This document shows, one piece after another, positions 21,091-22,500 of a DNA stretch of 22,500 bases (position 1 is its first letter; every line of letters begins with the position of its first letter). The notes below the pieces were generated by a model. That model was given only the letters and a program-made list of their open reading frames with translations, did no database searches and was not told the origin of the DNA. Made by a program: the position numbers and the translations under genes. The stretch is from Dictyostelium firmibasis (taxonomy: Eukaryota > Evosea > Eumycetozoa > Dictyosteliales > Dictyosteliaceae): contig CM069767.1 in the NCBI GenBank assembly GCA_036169595.1, positions 1,510,001 to 1,532,500 on the forward strand, given 5' to 3'.

Positions 21091-21668
21091 TTTATTTATT
21101 TGAAATTTCTATGTTTTTTTTTTTGTTAACAATTTTTTGTTGCAACAAAAAAAAAAAAAAAATTTGTTAATAATTTTTTTTTTCAACAAAAAAAATAAAA
21201 TCAAAAAAAAAAACCAAAAAAAAAACCAAAAAAAAATTCATAGATATTTTACTATTTATCTTCATTCATTGAAAAAAAAATTGATTTCTTCTTTTTTAAA
21301 TATTTTAAAATTTTATCTAACACCATCTATATTAGTTCAAAAAAAAAAAAAAATAATAAAAAAAAAATAAAAAAAAAAGTTAAAACTTTTTTTTAATAAT
21401 TTTTTATTTTTTTTTTCTTTATTTGGGTTTGTTAAATTGGAAATTAAATATAAAAAAAAAAAAGAAAAAAAATTTTTTTATTCCAAAAATTAACATATAT
21501 ATATAAATATAATATCAGATGTTAAAAAAAAAGAGCAAGAACTTTGGCAAGATTGTAATGGCAATAATTTAACATATAAAAATTTGTGTGTGGCCAGTTT
21601 TCTCAGTTTTTTTCTCATAATCATTTAGTAGGTTGAAACCAACTTTTTTTTTATTTTTTTTATTTTTA

Positions 21669-21699
<31 letters not shown>

Positions 21700-21910
21700 A
21701 TTTTTTTTTGAGTGTAAAAATAATCTTTTATTTTTTTTATTTTTTTTATTTTTTTTAATTTTAGTATTTTTTTTTTGTATACATTTGTGTCTTTTTTTTT
21801 TTCCATTGTATATCTTTATTTTTTTCAATTTTTTTCCTTTCCTTTGTTTTCATATTGTATTACCAAAAAAAAACAAATAATAAAAAAATAAAAACAACAA
21901 TAAAAGAAGG
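21091..21910. other. AT-rich intergenic region with a small coding-like patch
   Basis: Mostly poly-A/poly-T. A 20-bp palindrome, TTTTTTGTTGCAACAAAAAA, lies at 21133-21152. The patch 21515-21600 is less AT rich and open on the plus strand (DVKKKEQELWQDCNGNNLTY), perhaps an exon relic or an upstream untranslated part of the next gene. Nothing else is seen. Confidence 0.4.
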
Positions 21911-22500
21911 ATGAATGATAAAATCTCAAAACTTGAAAGCTCAATTCTTCAATTAACTGAAGAACTTAAACAACTTGAAACAAAACAAGCTTTAAAAGAA
22001 CTAGAAATTCGTACATTGGTTGATAATGCAATCAATTCACAAAATCCAGCTCAAGAAAGAGAATTAATCAATAAATTATTCACTGAATCTGTATTTATTT
22101 AATTTTTTTATTTTAAAATAATAACAATAACCAATAATAGTTATAGTAATAATAACAATAATTTTTTTTTTTAAAATTTTGTTTTGGAATTTTGAATATA
22201 ATTTATTAAAAAATTTAGTTAATTGATTTAAAATTAAAAGCAGAAAAAGTACAAACATTAGAAAGATATAGACAAGAAATTATTACAAATTTATTAATTG
22301 AACAAAAACAACCTAATGATACAAGTATTATTAGTGCATGGGAACAATTAAAAATTTCATCATTTAGAATTAATCAAAAGAATAATAATACTACAAATGA
22401 TAGTGATAGTAATCAAAACTATTCTAGTGTAATTTTAAATGGATCATTAACAGAGGATTCAACATCAACAACTATATCACCAGATTCTAATAAGAATAGG
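21911..22500 (+). CDS. Coiled-coil protein, 5' part only; function unknown
   Basis: Predicted join(21911..22090, 22219..beyond 22500), running off the window; 154 residues visible. The intron 22091-22218 (GTATTT...TTTAG) is phase 0 and inferred because the exon 1 frame stops just past 22090 while a clean frame resumes at 22219. Residues 1-60 are strongly helical with heptad-like Leu/Ile spacing (MNDKISKLESSILQLTEEL), continuing in exon 2 (LIDLKLKAEKVQTLERYRQE). A segment with TSIISAWEQLKISSFRIN follows, then an Asn/Ser/Thr-rich linker. No domain is recognised. The start is the first ATG after a purine-rich AAAAGAAGG leader. Confidence 0.7.

Noticed and set aside
21137-21370. Plus-strand 77-residue frame
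   Set aside because: Lys/Asn/Ile/Phe homopolymer text with no ATG-proximal support; typical of this spacer DNA.

Overview
The window is nuclear DNA of a social amoeba, almost certainly Dictyostelium (D. discoideum or a close relative). Intergenic DNA is extremely A/T rich, with long poly-A, poly-T and (TTA)n runs. Introns are short (about 70-330 bp) and start GTA-. Coding regions use AT-ending codons and carry Asn-, Gln-, Thr- and Lys-rich low-complexity inserts. Nearly every gene ends in TAA. Nothing bacterial, viral or transposon-like was recognised.

Layout, left to right: an S9 (prolyl-oligopeptidase-type) peptidase with an N-terminal membrane or signal segment (210-2445, +); a METTL21-type protein-lysine methyltransferase (2520-3804, -); a Lys-rich protein with a twin CX10C tail (4263-5057, -); a secreted, probably GPI-anchored Cys-rich protein (5413-6728, -); a nuclear-looking TPxK-repeat/acidic/basic protein (7405-9595, +); a CYBC1/EROS-like two-TM chaperone (9752-10393, -); a DNAJC7-type TPR/J-domain co-chaperone (10888-12765, -); a 1.5 kb gene-free divergent promoter region; translation release factor eRF1 (14271-15771, +) with a 138-codon in-frame extension after its TGA stop (to 16188); proteasome lid subunit Rpn3/PSMD3 (16412-18450, -); a RING/TRAF-type zinc-finger protein with a Q-rich tail (19192-20004, +); a decayed pseudogene of an unidentified family (about 20161-21089, -); and the start of a coiled-coil protein (21911 to the window end, +). 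Twelve introns were placed by splice consensus plus reading-frame continuity.

The genes form no operon. Several belong to general proteostasis and translation (eRF1, Rpn3, DNAJC7, a lysine methyltransferase of a translation/chaperone-modifying family), next to lineage-specific low-complexity genes. The most striking feature is the eRF1 gene. It is the only complete gene here that ends in TGA, the next base is C, and the same frame then stays open for 138 codons of Dictyostelium-like coding sequence without a single ATG before a TAA. This suggests programmed stop-codon readthrough of the release factor's own mRNA, a possible autoregulatory loop. Other points of note are a perfect 32-bp palindrome over the RING gene's stop codon, a RING with its usual zinc-binding His replaced by Gln, a 61-copy TTA repeat in a proteasome-gene intron, and a probable EROS homologue.
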